Origin: Taudactylus pleione
Lineage: Eukaryota; Chordata; Amphibia; Anura; Myobatrachidae
NCBI GenBank assembly: GCA_031769625.1
Contig: JAUIMM010000135.1
Span: 7,801,501-7,865,500 of the forward strand
Reading direction: 5' to 3'
Length of the DNA stretch: 64,000 bases
The position numbers and the translations under genes were made by a program. The notes below the pieces were generated by a model. That model did not search any database. It was not told the origin of the DNA and was given only the letters and a program-made list of their open reading frames with translations. Positions 31,201 to 39,464 of the stretch are shown here, one piece after another. Every line of letters begins with the position of its first letter. The first letter of the stretch is position 1.

Positions 31201-31659
31201 TGCAAACATAATACTGAAGGGACAACAGAGGGGACCGAGATGCATGTTAAGGAAGACTGGAGATCCTCAGGAGTATTCAATGTGCACCTTCTAGTCTATT
31301 TCATTTCCTGGATCATATATGGAAAGGAAGAGTCCATCCTGAGATCTTGACATAAACCATGCAACTAGTCACTACCACTGCATAGGGATCCTCAGCAATA
31401 TCAGAGATTAGTAACTGCCATAGGAATCTTATTAATATTTTGTCCATTTAGGTATTATTTGCAGTTCTTCATCACACAGACTGGTGCATTGTGTCCCCCC
31501 TACAGTAGTATCTCATTCTATTCTGCCCTCTCCTCCCTACAGACCATCCTGTGTTGCTTAGTGATTGTGACCTTGCTCCTAATGAGCTGGGGTCTCTGCA
31601 CATCTCTCCTTAGTCTGGGCTGTAGACTGAAAGCTTTGTGTTCTGGCCACACATGTGAG
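18533..31659 (+). CDS. TMEM176-like four-pass membrane protein gene (MS4A superfamily), five exons, last exon not found
   Basis: Five plus-strand exons, all joined in phase 0 with GT-AG introns of 965, 5676, 3382 and 2372 bp, specify a tetraspan protein: a cytoplasmic N-terminus, two hydrophobic segments across exons 2-3, a third at the start of exon 4 followed by a Cys-containing extracellular loop, and a fourth in exon 5. The N-terminal motif INIKIYQRSALDCLL, the 57-bp exon FIISGALSVVSF, and the C..LC and NRCK loop cysteines fit TMEM176A/B rather than a classical MS4A. TMEM176 proteins act in intracellular membranes of immune and epithelial cells in mammals; a role here is inference. The frame holds 241 codons to the end of exon 5, against roughly 235-270 for the mammalian proteins. 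Codon 55 is TAG, so this may be a pseudogene. Confidence 0.85.
19360..19522. mobile_element. Palindromic MITE in intron 1, caaccaatcagctcc family, copy 4
   Basis: Words accaaccaatcagctcctaa and ctgtcattttaacaaacgcc on the left are mirrored by acatgacagttaggagctga and gcttagtacttctcc on the right. It lies between coding exons 1 and 2. Confidence 0.8.
19714..19827 (+). CDS. TMEM176-like exon 2, first membrane span
   Basis: Acceptor ccccttgatgtag, donor ccg|gtgagt. 38 codons in phase 0, open throughout: VSFISLGCICIMLSFTYSVV is the first hydrophobic segment, followed by a short loop QPSREMYY and the start of the second segment IVMPYWIGFP. Length and position match the corresponding TMEM176/MS4A exon. 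It lies 965 bp after exon 1, with a MITE at 19360-19522 in the intron. Confidence 0.85.
20131..20876. mobile_element. Cluster of gccgtaactag elements
   Basis: Three related units are stacked. An outer end cagggccgtaactagggg starts at 20131. A complete inner MITE occupies 20243-20520 (ends cagagccgtaactag and ctagctacggccctg) with perfect 8-bp duplications cttagaat at 20235-20242 and 20521-20528. A third unit at 20706-20876 runs from atgggcgtaactag to ctagttacgccccat. A truncated inverted piece of the same family is at 34296-34385. The 8-bp duplication suggests hAT-like mobility. Confidence 0.85.
21171..22207. mobile_element. Long foldback element built of ggtcgac repeats
   Basis: About 1040 bp. 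The left arm (21171-21570) and right arm (21820-22207) are long inverted repeats: tcattaggtctacattgtct at the left end mirrors gacctaatga at the right, and both arms continue through tagacaatgtttgggtagac and gacagggactgaaggtc. Each arm is itself composed of variants of aaggtcgacaggta, acactaaaggtcgact and gcaggtcgacagg. The loop (21590-21800) consists of ccctaaccctaac and gtaagtgcctaaccc words. No coding capacity. Confidence 0.85.
22469..22628. mobile_element. Palindromic MITE, caaccaatcagctcc family, copy 5
   Basis: gggtattaatgaaagcttgg at the left mirrors ccaatctttcatgaataccc at the right, with accaaccaatcagctcctac and aacagttaggagcagattgg inside. It sits in the intron before the 57-bp exon. 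Confidence 0.8.
22629..23019. other. Unassigned intronic sequence
   Basis: No repeat boundary or exon could be supported in this part of intron 2. Confidence 0.35.
23020..23315. mobile_element. TTAGGG-bearing miniature element, copy 2
   Basis: gggttagggttaggcacta and gagggttagggttaggca words in the left part, gggatgccggtgttgggatt and actatcggcatcccata at the right end. Same layout as the copy at 14875-15212. Confidence 0.75.
23316..23845. other. Unassigned intronic sequence
   Basis: Non-coding stretch between two TTAGGG-bearing elements in intron 2. No recognisable structure apart from short direct words. Confidence 0.35.
23850..24310. mobile_element. TTAGGG-bearing miniature element, copy 3
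   Basis: Left end near cctgacggtagaatgccggc, right end near gttaggcagccgctgtcggat. The interior has ggttagggttaggcac and gggagggttagg repeated about eight times. More G-rich and longer than copies 1 and 2. Confidence 0.65.
24609..24642. repeat. (TA)n microsatellite in intron 2
   Basis: An uninterrupted run of about 17 TA dinucleotides. Adjacent open frames rich in Ile-Tyr are translations of it. Confidence 0.95.
25223..25263. repeat. (TA)n microsatellite in intron 2, second tract
   Basis: About 20 TA dinucleotides, 240 bp upstream of the 57-bp exon. Not coding. Confidence 0.95.
25504..25560 (+). CDS. TMEM176-like exon 3, 57-bp second-span exon
   Basis: Acceptor ctgttttcttatag, donor tgg|gtaagg. 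Exactly 57 bp, 19 codons: FIISGALSVVSFRYPKACW. The FIISG(A/S)LS word and the 57-bp length are characteristic of the second-transmembrane exon of MS4A-superfamily genes. It is too short to stand out as an open frame and was found by looking for this motif between exons 2 and 4. The flanking introns carry the long foldback element and two (TA)n tracts. Confidence 0.9.
26610..26976. mobile_element. hAT MITE with tagagatgtg termini
   Basis: Begins tagagatgtgtgccgac and ends gggaaacaaacccacacatctcta-type sequence. Perfect 8-bp duplications actaaaat lie at 26602-26609 and 26977-26984. The termini match those of hAT1 and hAT2 (TAGnGATGTGC), so it could be mobilised by the same transposase family. 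An (att)n tract at 26658-26690 lies inside. Confidence 0.9.
27031..27207. mobile_element. Palindromic MITE, ggggtatatttactaaagt family, copy 2
   Basis: aggggtatatttactaaagt at the left mirrors actttagtaaatatattcct at the right; ttctagaaggtgctagatat marks the centre. In intron 3 of the TMEM176-like gene. Confidence 0.85.
27290..28216. mobile_element. MITE with gggctctatttatta termini
   Basis: 927 bp bounded by gggctctatttattaa and tagtaaatagagccc, with ACA at 27287-27289 and 28217-28219. The middle is CpG-rich (gatcgggtcccagtgcag, tgcatgcgcgggcacttcg), unlike the AT-rich ends. The 3-bp duplication suggests a PIF/Harbinger-like MITE. It ends 0.7 kb before exon 4. Confidence 0.75.
28801..28846. 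mobile_element. Half of a caaccaatcagctcc-family MITE
   Basis: Only the left end remains (ggtctattcactaagccttg, gagagataaagta). Truncated about 100 bp before exon 4. Confidence 0.55.
28943..29170 (+). CDS. TMEM176-like exon 4, third span and extracellular loop
   Basis: Acceptor atttatcaacag, donor taccag|gtgtgg. 76 codons in phase 0. EVIAFISLLACLGVSIAVIV plus FTIGDL is the third membrane span; the following loop has cysteines in SVCDKLCYGKD and NRCKTGLRQYQ and a YEYRRSRNN stretch. In human TMEM176B the matching exon has the same order: span, W residue, C-x-R/C loop, basic YRWMRR-type patch, then EECR. The match is the strongest single piece of evidence for the gene. Confidence 0.92.
29251..30911. 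mobile_element. MITE or larger DNA element with tgggccaaatgtaat termini
   Basis: 1661 bp with inverted ends tgggccaaatgtaatgg and ctattacatttggccca. The interior repeats the phrase ttttaaaatacaggggac with acaaaatgcataggggtccc, in both orientations, at about 29650-29700 and 30350-30560. No transposase could be recognised. It fills most of intron 4. Confidence 0.75.
31543..31659 (+). CDS. TMEM176-like exon 5, fourth membrane span
   Basis: Acceptor ctctcctccctacag, donor gag|gtaagt. 39 codons: TILCCLVIVTLLLMSWGLCT is the fourth span, continued by SLLSLGCRLKALCSGHTCE, which resembles the VSLGVGLRNLC end of this span in TMEM176B. A strong donor follows, so at least one more exon with the cytoplasmic tail must exist. 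No following exon could be chosen with confidence within 31.7-64 kb. Confidence 0.88.
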
Positions 31660-32007
31660 GTAAGTGATCGCACATCACATCATTACTCTTCTATTTTTTA
31701 CTATACTATGTAATTTTTGTTTTGGCTCCTAGTTTGGGACATTTCTTCTTTAACTGTTTAAAAGTTAATAGATTGGCTGTATATATTACATAGTTGCAGA
31801 GAATATATTTCATTTATTTATGTTTTTAAATGTTTATTTAAAACCATCTTATGCAACACAGGTCTCAAAAGTACTTATTATTGATATTAATATAATTGCT
31901 TATGTGCATAGTAATCATATGTAGCATAAGTTGTCTTTTCAGAGAAAATGTAGTCATACAGGGCAGATAAAAGCTTCATTAGATAACTGGACATTGGACC
32001 TGATTCA

Positions 32008-32509
32008 GGGCCTGATTCAGAGCCGGACGCTCTGACAGAGTGCTCGCTCTTAATCAGGGCCGCCCTCTGTTTTTTTAGAGCGGCCTCCTGGCCGCTCGCA
32101 TAGCTGTGGGTGACCACCCACAGCTATAGCGAGCAGCCAGGAAGATGGCCGCGATGGTCAAGACCATCGTGACCATCGGGCTTGCGACGAGACCCTTGTG
32201 GTAGGGTCTCTACCAGAGCCGAAAGCACTCCCACTGACATCACTTGTGATGTCAGTGGGGCCGGCCCCAGACGGTAGGTGTTCCCATGGGAACGCCTCTG
32301 TCTGGCCAGCCATGCCCCCGGTCCGCCCACCAAAGGGGGCGTGCTGTCACTCAACATCGACAGCACGTCCCTTTTGGTACGAGACCCAGAGCGATGGAGT
32401 GCCCGTCGCTATCCGGGTCTCGCGCATGCGCACGAAGGAGTTGCGCACTGGGCCAACATCGACCCGCTTGCGAGCGCTCAGAGCTCGCGAGCGGGTCTGA
32501 ATCAGGCCC
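32008..32509. mobile_element. Multi-hairpin miniature element, copy 4 (MH4)
   Basis: 502 bp, ends gggcctgattcagagccg and gggtctgaatcaggccc, with TCA on both sides (32005-32007, 32510-32512). Same hairpin order as MH2: gagcggcctcctggccgctc, the agctgtgggt / acccacagct stem, the ctgacatcac / gtgatgtcag stem, the accaaagggggcgtgctgtc stem and gacccgctt / gcgggtc at the end. The 35-bp hairpin has lost its left arm (about 32212-32230). Confidence 0.85.
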
Positions 32510-32779
32510 TCAGTACGGATCGCTAACATGATTGCGGTAGCAAGTACTCTCACAGTTCTGCTGCAAAAATATGCTAATGAATGCATTCGCAATGCCATCG
32601 CAGCCCAATATAAAGATTTCCCCTGTCTCACATCCGTAATACCTTGCAATCCAGCGAAAACATCGGGGACATCAAGTAACCTTGTAGGCTCTCGCATAAT
32701 TACTGCAGGTCAGACCTTACTCAGAAAATGCTAACCTTCCGGCACGCAGTGAGAGCTCCAGCTGTGTAGATAATTTATG

Positions 32780-33262
32780 AACGCCCCGGGGATTCGGTAT
32801 GATACACCGCTGGCCGCATGGCACCGGCAGCTCCAGCCCGACATGGAATGAAATCCCGATCGTATAGAAGGTAAGTACTTACTAACCTAACTCTACCCCC
32901 TAACCCTCCTTTAGGGTGCCTAACCCTAACCTCCCCCCTGTGCCTAACCCTAATCCCCCCTCTAAGTGCCTAAACCTAACCCCCCCCTTCCCTGCCGCCT
33001 AAACCTAAGTCCCCCGGGGGGTGCCTAACTCTAACCTTCCCCCAGGGTGCCTAACCCTAACCTCCTGGGGGGTGCCTAACCCTAAGTCATCCCCCGGGAA
33101 CCCTAAACCTAACCCCCCACGCGGCTGTCCGCACTTGGCGCCTAGCATCACTTCGATCGGGATGCCGGGCGCCGGTCTCCCGACATAGGTTAGTTAACCC
33201 TCGCCGGAATTCTGTAGTCTAGATGCCGGCGGTCGGCATTGTGACTGCCGGCATCATAAACG
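32780..33262. mobile_element. TTAGGG-bearing miniature element, copy 4, inverted
   Basis: Left end near cggcagctccagcccgacat, interior cctaaccctaacctcccccc repeated about seven times, right end gccggcggtcggcattgtga and actgccggcatcat. Opposite orientation to copy 1. It lies inside the Q2 element. Confidence 0.7.
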
Positions 33263-33439
33263 TATACCTGCCCCGGTAGCAGCGTTCAAACGCACTGACA
33301 CGCCTGCATTTCTCTGACCACCCCCGTCACCACCCCCAAATGCTTACTTCCAATCAATCACTCAGTGATGGGTCTGCGCTGTGTCTGTGATCGCTCAAGC
33401 AGCGGTGTCAGCGTTGTTTCCAGATTGCAGTGTGAAGGC

Positions 33440-34295
33440 TAACTAAAAAACCAATCAGTAAGACTTACACACCCAATTGTCATGTGTCACTCAATGTAGT
33501 ATCTAATGAGTCTGCTCAAAGCATCTGGGTCAAAGTAAGATCCCTCCTCCTCCCAGGATGATATCCAATGAAAAGGAAACTCAGATGTACTTATAGTTCT
33601 TCATCCAGTTAGCACATTAAAGGGTGATGGCCAATGGGAAGGAAATATGGTTATACTTACAGTTCTTCATCCAGTGTGCACATTGATTACAGTTCTACGC
33701 ATAGTAAGTTGCAACTAATCAATGGACTTTTTGCAATCAATATCGCCAATCTTAATGACTTGGCCTAATTGATAACCTGATAGCCAAGTAGTAATAAACT
33801 GTTGATTTATCTGCCGCTGATCTTGTTCCAACAAGTCTCTTGACTCTTGGTAGACATACAGTATCAACAATGCTAGTTGATTATATGCAATGCGTTGGGT
33901 GTAGTACTATCTACTAGCATACTAACAAAATTACATTTGCTGACTACAAACTTAGACCTACTGTACAATAACATTCTATATTAGAAGGCAAACCTGTTTC
34001 TTCCTTCTCATCACATACAAGATTGACGGTCTTATCCCTGCAAAGAAAACTTGAGTCAATCAAAGTCTCTTTTAAACATTGGATTTCTTTAGCAGTCTTT
34101 GCAAGTGACACACACAACCTCCTTCTCTGTACTAGACCGTTCACTTATTGACAACTTCCCTTATGTATTGGCTCACAGGAAGCGATACCTGCAAATTCCT
34201 CATGATATTTCACTGGGGTTTTTCTTTCGTTAGCTGCTATAGAGCTCCTGTTCTGCGATTGGGTATCCATTCCCCATGAAGCCGATCCACTTTTT
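33440..34295. other. Unassigned, possibly more copia-related DNA
   Basis: Contains an internal near-repeat: ttacagttcttcatccagtg-like words at about 33595 and 33660. A minus-strand open frame (34144-33944) has no recognisable motif. It may be the rest of the copia relic. Confidence 0.3.
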
Positions 34296-34429
34296 TGGGT
34301 GTGTTATATCCCTATTTGAAAAATGGGGGGGGGGCACCAATGCTCTTTCTGGCACAGGGCACCAAAAAGTCTAGTTACGGCTCTGACTGGCAGTCATTCG
34401 TTTAGACATGTCCAGCTGCTGGCATATCC

Positions 34430-35211
34430 AATGAAACAAACTTTTTGTTTTGACAATTCCTTAGTTTGTGTTCTTTGCTCTTAATGGCCATCATCGTATA
34501 ACACTCCTCTGTGCCCAGGATGTACAGCCTCTAGCAACAGGTTGCTATTACAATCACAGTTCCTCTTTTATTCTTTATGCTACACTTACCAAAGTTTTGT
34601 CTGTACCCCTTCTTGTCAAGACACCCATGGCAATAAATTTGGTGTAAATAACACATTATAGATTTTATTGACTTTGGTTTTACCTCTTATCTTCAGGTAC
34701 ATACTGTAAGTCCCTTCGACTGTTACAGGTTTACACGCTCTCAGTGATGTTAACCTCTCCTTTTTGCAACCGAAATGGCTTGTGAGTCATTATACCAGCA
34801 ATCTACCATGTGACTGTTTGTGATATGTAAAGCTGACTTATTATTGTTGTTACAATTTCTTTCTGTAGCTTTCACATTTTGTAGGTTGCATTCAGGGACT
34901 TTGTGTCCTACTTTATGACATATAAAACACTTATACTTGAATTTTCTGGACTTTACATCTTTAGTGTGTAATACAGTATTCTCATCACATAATTCAACTG
35001 GTATACAATCATGGAACTGCTACAGCTTTGTCCTAACAATCTCTGATAGCTTGACTGTATTAGCTTTTAAAGCTACAACTAGGAAATAGAATTCAGACAT
35101 TAAGTTCTGAAGCATTGCCATATCGATATCCTTGTCATCGACTTGGACTCCTACAGATGTTAATTGCTGATTGTAGCGTCTAAGTTCCCAGCGACCAATG
35201 GGAGACTCAGA
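34430..35211 (-). pseudogene. Ty1/copia-type gag and protease relic
   Basis: On the minus strand, 35195-35020 encodes a gag-like segment, SVGVQVDDKDIDMAMLQNLM then EFYFLVVALKA. At 34890-34935 lies a CCHC zinc knuckle, KCFICHKVGHKVPEC (C-x2-C-x4-H-x4-C). Further on, HMVDCWYNDSQAI and VYLKIRGKTK-like pieces followed by a NVLFTPNLLPW-like word fit the copia protease region. Stops and frame changes abound; integrase and RT were not found. A gccgtaactag fragment (34296-34385) interrupts the downstream side. Confidence 0.7.
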
Positions 35212-35522
35212 TGTTACAAACAAGTAAGCTTTTATTTCAGATTGAAAGGCAGAGCCAGTGTAATGGTTTCTTACACAAGGCAAACAACAGTTCAGGACCA
35301 ACAATTCAGCTTACATGAGGCAGCAGTTCAAATGAGCAGAGTATTCACAGCAAAGTCAATTTTCAGATTGTCCAGCACAGAAAGGACTGTATAAGGTCCA
35401 ACCTTTCTCTCACATTTCCACCTGACTAACTCATCTAACCAGGTCTTAAATGAGATAAGGGTGTGGTTTCTACAGGAGGTTAACCCTTTCCTCTAAATGT
35501 GGGAGAGACCCACTCTGTCACA
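35212..35522 (-). repeat. Gypsy 3' LTR
   Basis: Read on the minus strand it starts TGTGACAGAGTGGGTC directly after a purine-rich tract (agcaggggaagta) that follows the Gypsy pol relic. It carries an AATAAA signal (35230-35236) and ends near TTTGTAACA. About 311 bp. It interrupts the copia gag relic. Its first twelve bases equal those of an LTR-like start at 44646. Confidence 0.65.
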
Positions 35523-35564
35523 TACTTCCCCTGCTAAAGGGCAGATCTAAATCGTCTGCGATGG

Positions 35565-36511
35565 AAGCCCTACTCTTCAGCTCTGTTTGGGACCAAAAAA
35601 TCTGCATTCATACTGTATGTAAACATCTGTGCCAGTCTGTGCCGGACTTCAAAAGAAAAAAGCTGGAGAGCCAGGTACCACCTTGTCAGTCTTGCATTAG
35701 AATATTTCATGGACTGCAACCATTTTAACTGTGCATGATCAGTAACCACGGTAAACCTGACCCCACAAAGATAATATCTCAATGCTTCAAGAGCCCTTTT
35801 TCTATTCCAGAATACCTAATCTCCCGGGGGAACAACTTTCGACTAAGATATAGAATAGGGTGTTCAAAATCATCAAACTCCTGACACAAAACTGCCCCCA
35901 AGCCCACATCTGAGGCATCTGTTTGTACGACTTGGTAAAATCTGGGGACGTTAAAACTGGATTTTTACACAAAATATGTTTTATTGTGGTGAATGCAGAC
36001 TGACAGTCCCTAGACCACTCAAGTTTACTTGGGGCAGAATTTTTCAAACAATCTTTTAAGGGAGCAGCTAAGGTGGAATATTGAGGCAAAAACCTCCTAC
36101 AGTATAATAGCCCGCCAAACCCAAGAATGATCTGAACTCTTTCTTGGTAGTCGAAACCGGGGCATCTGCTAGTGCCTGTACCTTACTCACAAGGGGCTTC
36201 AGACATCCACTGCCCACCACTTTTACCTAGAACAGATTTCTTCAAATTAGCAGTTAAACCTGCCTCCTGCAAAGAGTGAATAACAGGCCTAAGCCTATTA
36301 ACATGGGCATTCCAATGCTGACTGTAGCTACAATAAGTATCCTGCAGCCTAACTCTGAAGAGGATGAAGCACTTGGTCTATTAACCTCTGTAAAGAGGCA
36401 ATGTCATCATAAATAGTTCCAATGGAGTAAAAAAGGCAGTTTTTCTCGTTTCCTCCATCAACTCAATTTGCCAATAACCCTTTGTAAGATCAATGGTAGA
36501 ACTATATCTGG
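35565..36511 (-). pseudogene. Ty3/Gypsy reverse transcriptase-RNase H relic
   Basis: Minus-strand pieces in order: DARYSSTIDLTKGYWQI with the TKGYWQI block of Gypsy RT (about 36510-36460), EFRSFLGFGGLLYCRRFLPQ (36140-36085), STLAAPLKDCLK (36080) and RDCQSAFTTIKHIL, then the RNase H piece RYYLCGVRFTVVTDHAQLKW and RLTRWYLALQLFSFEVRHR (35780-35640). Frames are broken in at least three places. No integrase follows; the relic passes directly into the 3' LTR. The 5' part is cut at about 36511 by a TTAGGG-bearing element. Confidence 0.85.
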
Positions 36512-36690
36512 CATCCGGGGAGGGCAGGTTAGGTTTAGCCACTAAAGGGGGAGGTTAGGGTTAGGCACCAGGGAGGGAGGGTTAGGGTAGGGAGAGGGGA
36601 CGGATAGTATACCAAACAATAAGTGTTGGTATGCTAACCCTTTCGAGATGTCGGCATCAGGATGCTGACAGCCAGGATGCTGTGCTGCCT
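36512..36690. mobile_element. TTAGGG-bearing miniature element, copy 5, truncated
   Basis: ggttagggttaggcaccagg and gggagggttagggtaggg inside; right end tcggcatcaggatgctgaca. The left terminus is missing where it joins the Gypsy relic. Confidence 0.6.
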
Positions 36691-37500
36691 AGGGGAGCCG
36701 GCTACTGGAGGGCGCCGCTGAGTCCACAAAAAATCAAGGATTTCTCTTTTAGTCCCTGCAGGGACTACTGATGACCAAGGCAGATGCAGGTGTGTGTAGG
36801 TAGTGGGGGGGGGGCTTGTCTGTGTGTGTGTTACTGAGTGCATACAGACTTAGTGTGTGTGGGGTGTTGGTGGTTTTATTGAGTGCTGACAGGGTTAATG
36901 TGTGTGTGGGTTTAATGAGTGCTGACAGGATGAGGTGTATATGTGTGTGAGTGGGGGGGGTTAATGGGTGCTGACATATATTGGAGAATGGATGTATGGC
37001 ATAATGTATTGAGGCACAGCTTTATAGCACATGTGTGGCATGTATATTAGGTGCATTGTGTAGCATGATTCATGGCTACATGTCATACAATATATTTGGT
37101 GCACAGCTCTTTGGAATATGTATTGGGGGCACAAATGTGTGGCATATTATGTATATTATTACTAATGTGTGGAATATTTTGTATTGGGGCATAGCTGTGT
37201 GGCATATTATGTATTGTGGGCACAAATGTGTGGCATATTATGCATTTGAGGCACTAGTGTGTAGCATAATTATGAATTGGGGATACAGATGTGTGGTATA
37301 TAATAAAATTGTGGCACAGATGTATGACATATTATGAATTGGGGGCAGGGTATGAGGCACAGTATGATTTTGGGAGTCTGCTGTGTGGCATATTAAAAAT
37401 TGGCGACACTACTGTGTGGCATAGTATGAATTGGAGGGAGCAGGGGCAGTGGATGAAATGTTGCCTATGGTGCCCAGACACCTTGCACCGGCCCTGCCCA
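36691..37500 (+). repeat. Element with gtgtggcatattatg tandem repeats
   Basis: Irregular units of gtgtggcatattatgtattg and gggcacaaatgtg fill 36970-37440. The stretch ends gcaccggccctg, which resembles one terminus of a cagggccggtgcaagg-type element; the other end was not found. A similar repeat occurs at 56585-57030. Open frames here are repeat translations. Confidence 0.55.
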
Positions 37501-38440
37501 TACCCAATCCTTTTAAATGATACATTAAAGTTATATTTTAAAGAAGAGTGCCTGCTAAGGACGACATCTTTTCTTCCTCTCCAAGTTTCCAAGAGGAGGA
37601 GCTGCAGTATCTACCATCCAGGGCTGTATTACAGGCAATTCTCTACGTGACTTAAGAAACTTATCACATTGTAATGGTTGCCATGAAGTACTTCTGAGAA
37701 AAATAATTTGTCAGACACATAACTGACTGTTTGACGACAGGTGCTTACCACATTAATGAATAATATGGGGCAAATTTAATTAGCTGTGAGTTCCGTAGTG
37801 TCACTTCACAGCTTATTTCTTCAAGCTCTCCCACAATATTCCAATTCAATTAGAAATGACAATTCACGGGCATCATGACAATGTTTCCTGTTTATTCTGT
37901 TGAAAGTGGAGGGCGTTACTGCTCACACTTTCCATGGCGGTTTCATTCCCTGTCCCAAGACACTGTAAATGTGCAACGTCATCTTGTTCACTGTGTTGAG
38001 TGTCATAGTGGGAGACTGCAGTTTCACCAGTAGAACCCAGTATTATCACCAACCACAATGCCGTTCAGAATTCCTGGACTGCCATCCGGTCACCAACTAC
38101 ACTCACTTGCTGGTGAGTTGTATATCACACTGCTCCACTCCATTAAACCAGTATATAGCAGTAAGTACGGCTGTATCTCGTATAACACCAATAAAACTGC
38201 TACTCTGGTTAAGCAATTGGACTGTTCATTGTCTCAGGGCATCCACTGGTGAGTACTGAAACTCCGCTATACCTGCAAACCCGTATACACATATTTCCAA
38301 CATATTCTGCAGGGCCCAACATCTGTAAATTGCAGAAAACAGCTGGGAAATCATCCTAGACCCCAAAAACTGTTACATAAGATACCAGGACAGTCTAGTA
38401 ATGGCCATATTCAAAGTACTGGAGACAGTGGCATAAGTTC
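37501..38440. other. Mostly unassigned; one weak exon-like segment
   Basis: An open segment at 37969-38112 encodes MCNVILFTVLSVIVGDCSF followed by a Cys-containing tail and ends at a donor-like ctg|gtgagt. A stop codon directly precedes the ATG and no acceptor lies between, so it cannot be an internal exon in this frame. It is noted only as a possible fragment of a paralogous tetraspan gene. Confidence 0.2.
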
Positions 38441-38472
38441 AGCTATCTATCTATCTATCTATCTATCTATCT
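38441..38472. repeat. (CTAT)n microsatellite
   Basis: About eight uninterrupted ctat units. Confidence 0.95.
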
Positions 38473-38861
38473 CATATTTACTAAAGCAAATTTGCGGGAT
38501 ATCCCCCGAAACAAGGTTTTTGGGTCCCCACAAGAAACAAATAACACACACATTAATTATTGCTCCAGTTCCCCATGGAAGACTTACTTGACCTGTCAGT
38601 ACCAGAGGAGAGAGGATCTCCCAGACGCTCAGCGATGGGCTGCACCAGCACCCAACAGTGGCTGCAGCCTCTGTTACTGCAGAAAGCACAACAGAGCACT
38701 GTGCAGGCGAATCTGCGAAACGGCATGCAGCTGCATCTCTGTAGATCAAGGCCTGGCCACGTCTGAGCTGCACAGAAGAGCAGCCTAGGGCTGCTAGTAT
38801 TTGGGGGCATGGGAGTCACATTTTCTTTGTTTTTTTGCAGTTTCCTTACCACCATAGAGCT

Positions 38862-39017
38862 ATAGGGAGACAGAGTGAAAAGTAATAACGTGCCAACCAA
38901 TCAGCTCCCAACTGTCATTTTTCAAACACAGCCTGTGAGATGGCAGTTAGGAGCTGATTGGCTGGAAACTTATCACTTTTCACTCTGTTTCCTAGCACTG
39001 CTTAGTAAATAGACCCC
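38862..39017. mobile_element. Palindromic MITE, caaccaatcagctcc family, copy 7
   Basis: gtgccaaccaatcagctccc and aactgtcatttttcaaacac on the left, gatggcagttaggagctgat and gcttagtaaatagacccc on the right. The left terminus is less well matched than in other copies. Confidence 0.7.
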
Positions 39018-39306
39018 TTAGTTCTGTACTGGTTTCACTATGACATGGGATCCACACACTGCAGGTCTCTATTTTGATATTGTCTTGCCTGGGGCTGATT
39101 TCAACTCTCTCAAAAGGAACCCATACTCTGCTTTAGTGGGAACCAGTCCAGGCTGTGTAATGCTAGGGTTGGTTGAGGAATGTGAGAGAGCCACACAGCC
39201 ATATTATTTTTAATTCACAGATCTTCTCCCATTTATTGGATATCTGAATTTAGTGCACAGGGTGGAAACCACACTGAAATAAGATTAGAGGGGTGTTCAA
39301 AAAGAT

Positions 39307-39464
39307 CAGGCCTGGCCAACCTGTGGTTCTCCAGCTGTTATGAAACTACAAGTCCCAGCATGCTCTGTCTCAGTTTGGCTATTAGGGAATGCTAAACCTG
39401 TGGCAGAGCATGCTGGGATGTGTAGTTTCCCATCAGCTGGAGGACCACAGGTTGGCCAGGCCTG
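39307..39464. mobile_element. Palindromic hAT MITE, caggcctggccaacctg family
   Basis: caggcctggccaacctgtgg at the left mirrors ccacaggttggccaggcctg at the right. The centre has aactacaagtcccagcatgc and agcatgctgggatgtgtagt. Flanks aaaaagat and aaatagat form an 8-bp target duplication with one mismatch. Confidence 0.85.

Larger units (their letters stand above)
31996..33435. mobile_element. gggcctgattcag-family element (Q2) carrying two insertions
   Basis: Starts ggacctgattca at 31996. Sequence after 32510 (gcaatgccatcgcagcccaa, ccgtaataccttgcaa, ggcaggtcagacct-like) and at 33275-33430 (gttcaaacgcactgacacgc, ccccgtcaccaccc) matches the intact copy at 57119-57647. A multi-hairpin element (32008-32509) sits in its left terminus and a TTAGGG-bearing element in its middle. 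The right terminus was not resolved. Confidence 0.65.

Noticed and set aside
37969..38112. Possible exon with a hydrophobic start and Cys-rich tail before a gtgagt donor
   Set aside because: A stop codon directly precedes the ATG, no acceptor allows entry in this frame, and no family match could be recognised.
38822..38867. Possible last exon of the TMEM176-like gene after an excellent acceptor (tttgtttttttgcag)
   Set aside because: It would encode only 14 residues and stop inside a MITE. Similar equally good acceptors with short frames occur at 39658 and 48320, so none can be preferred without transcripts.
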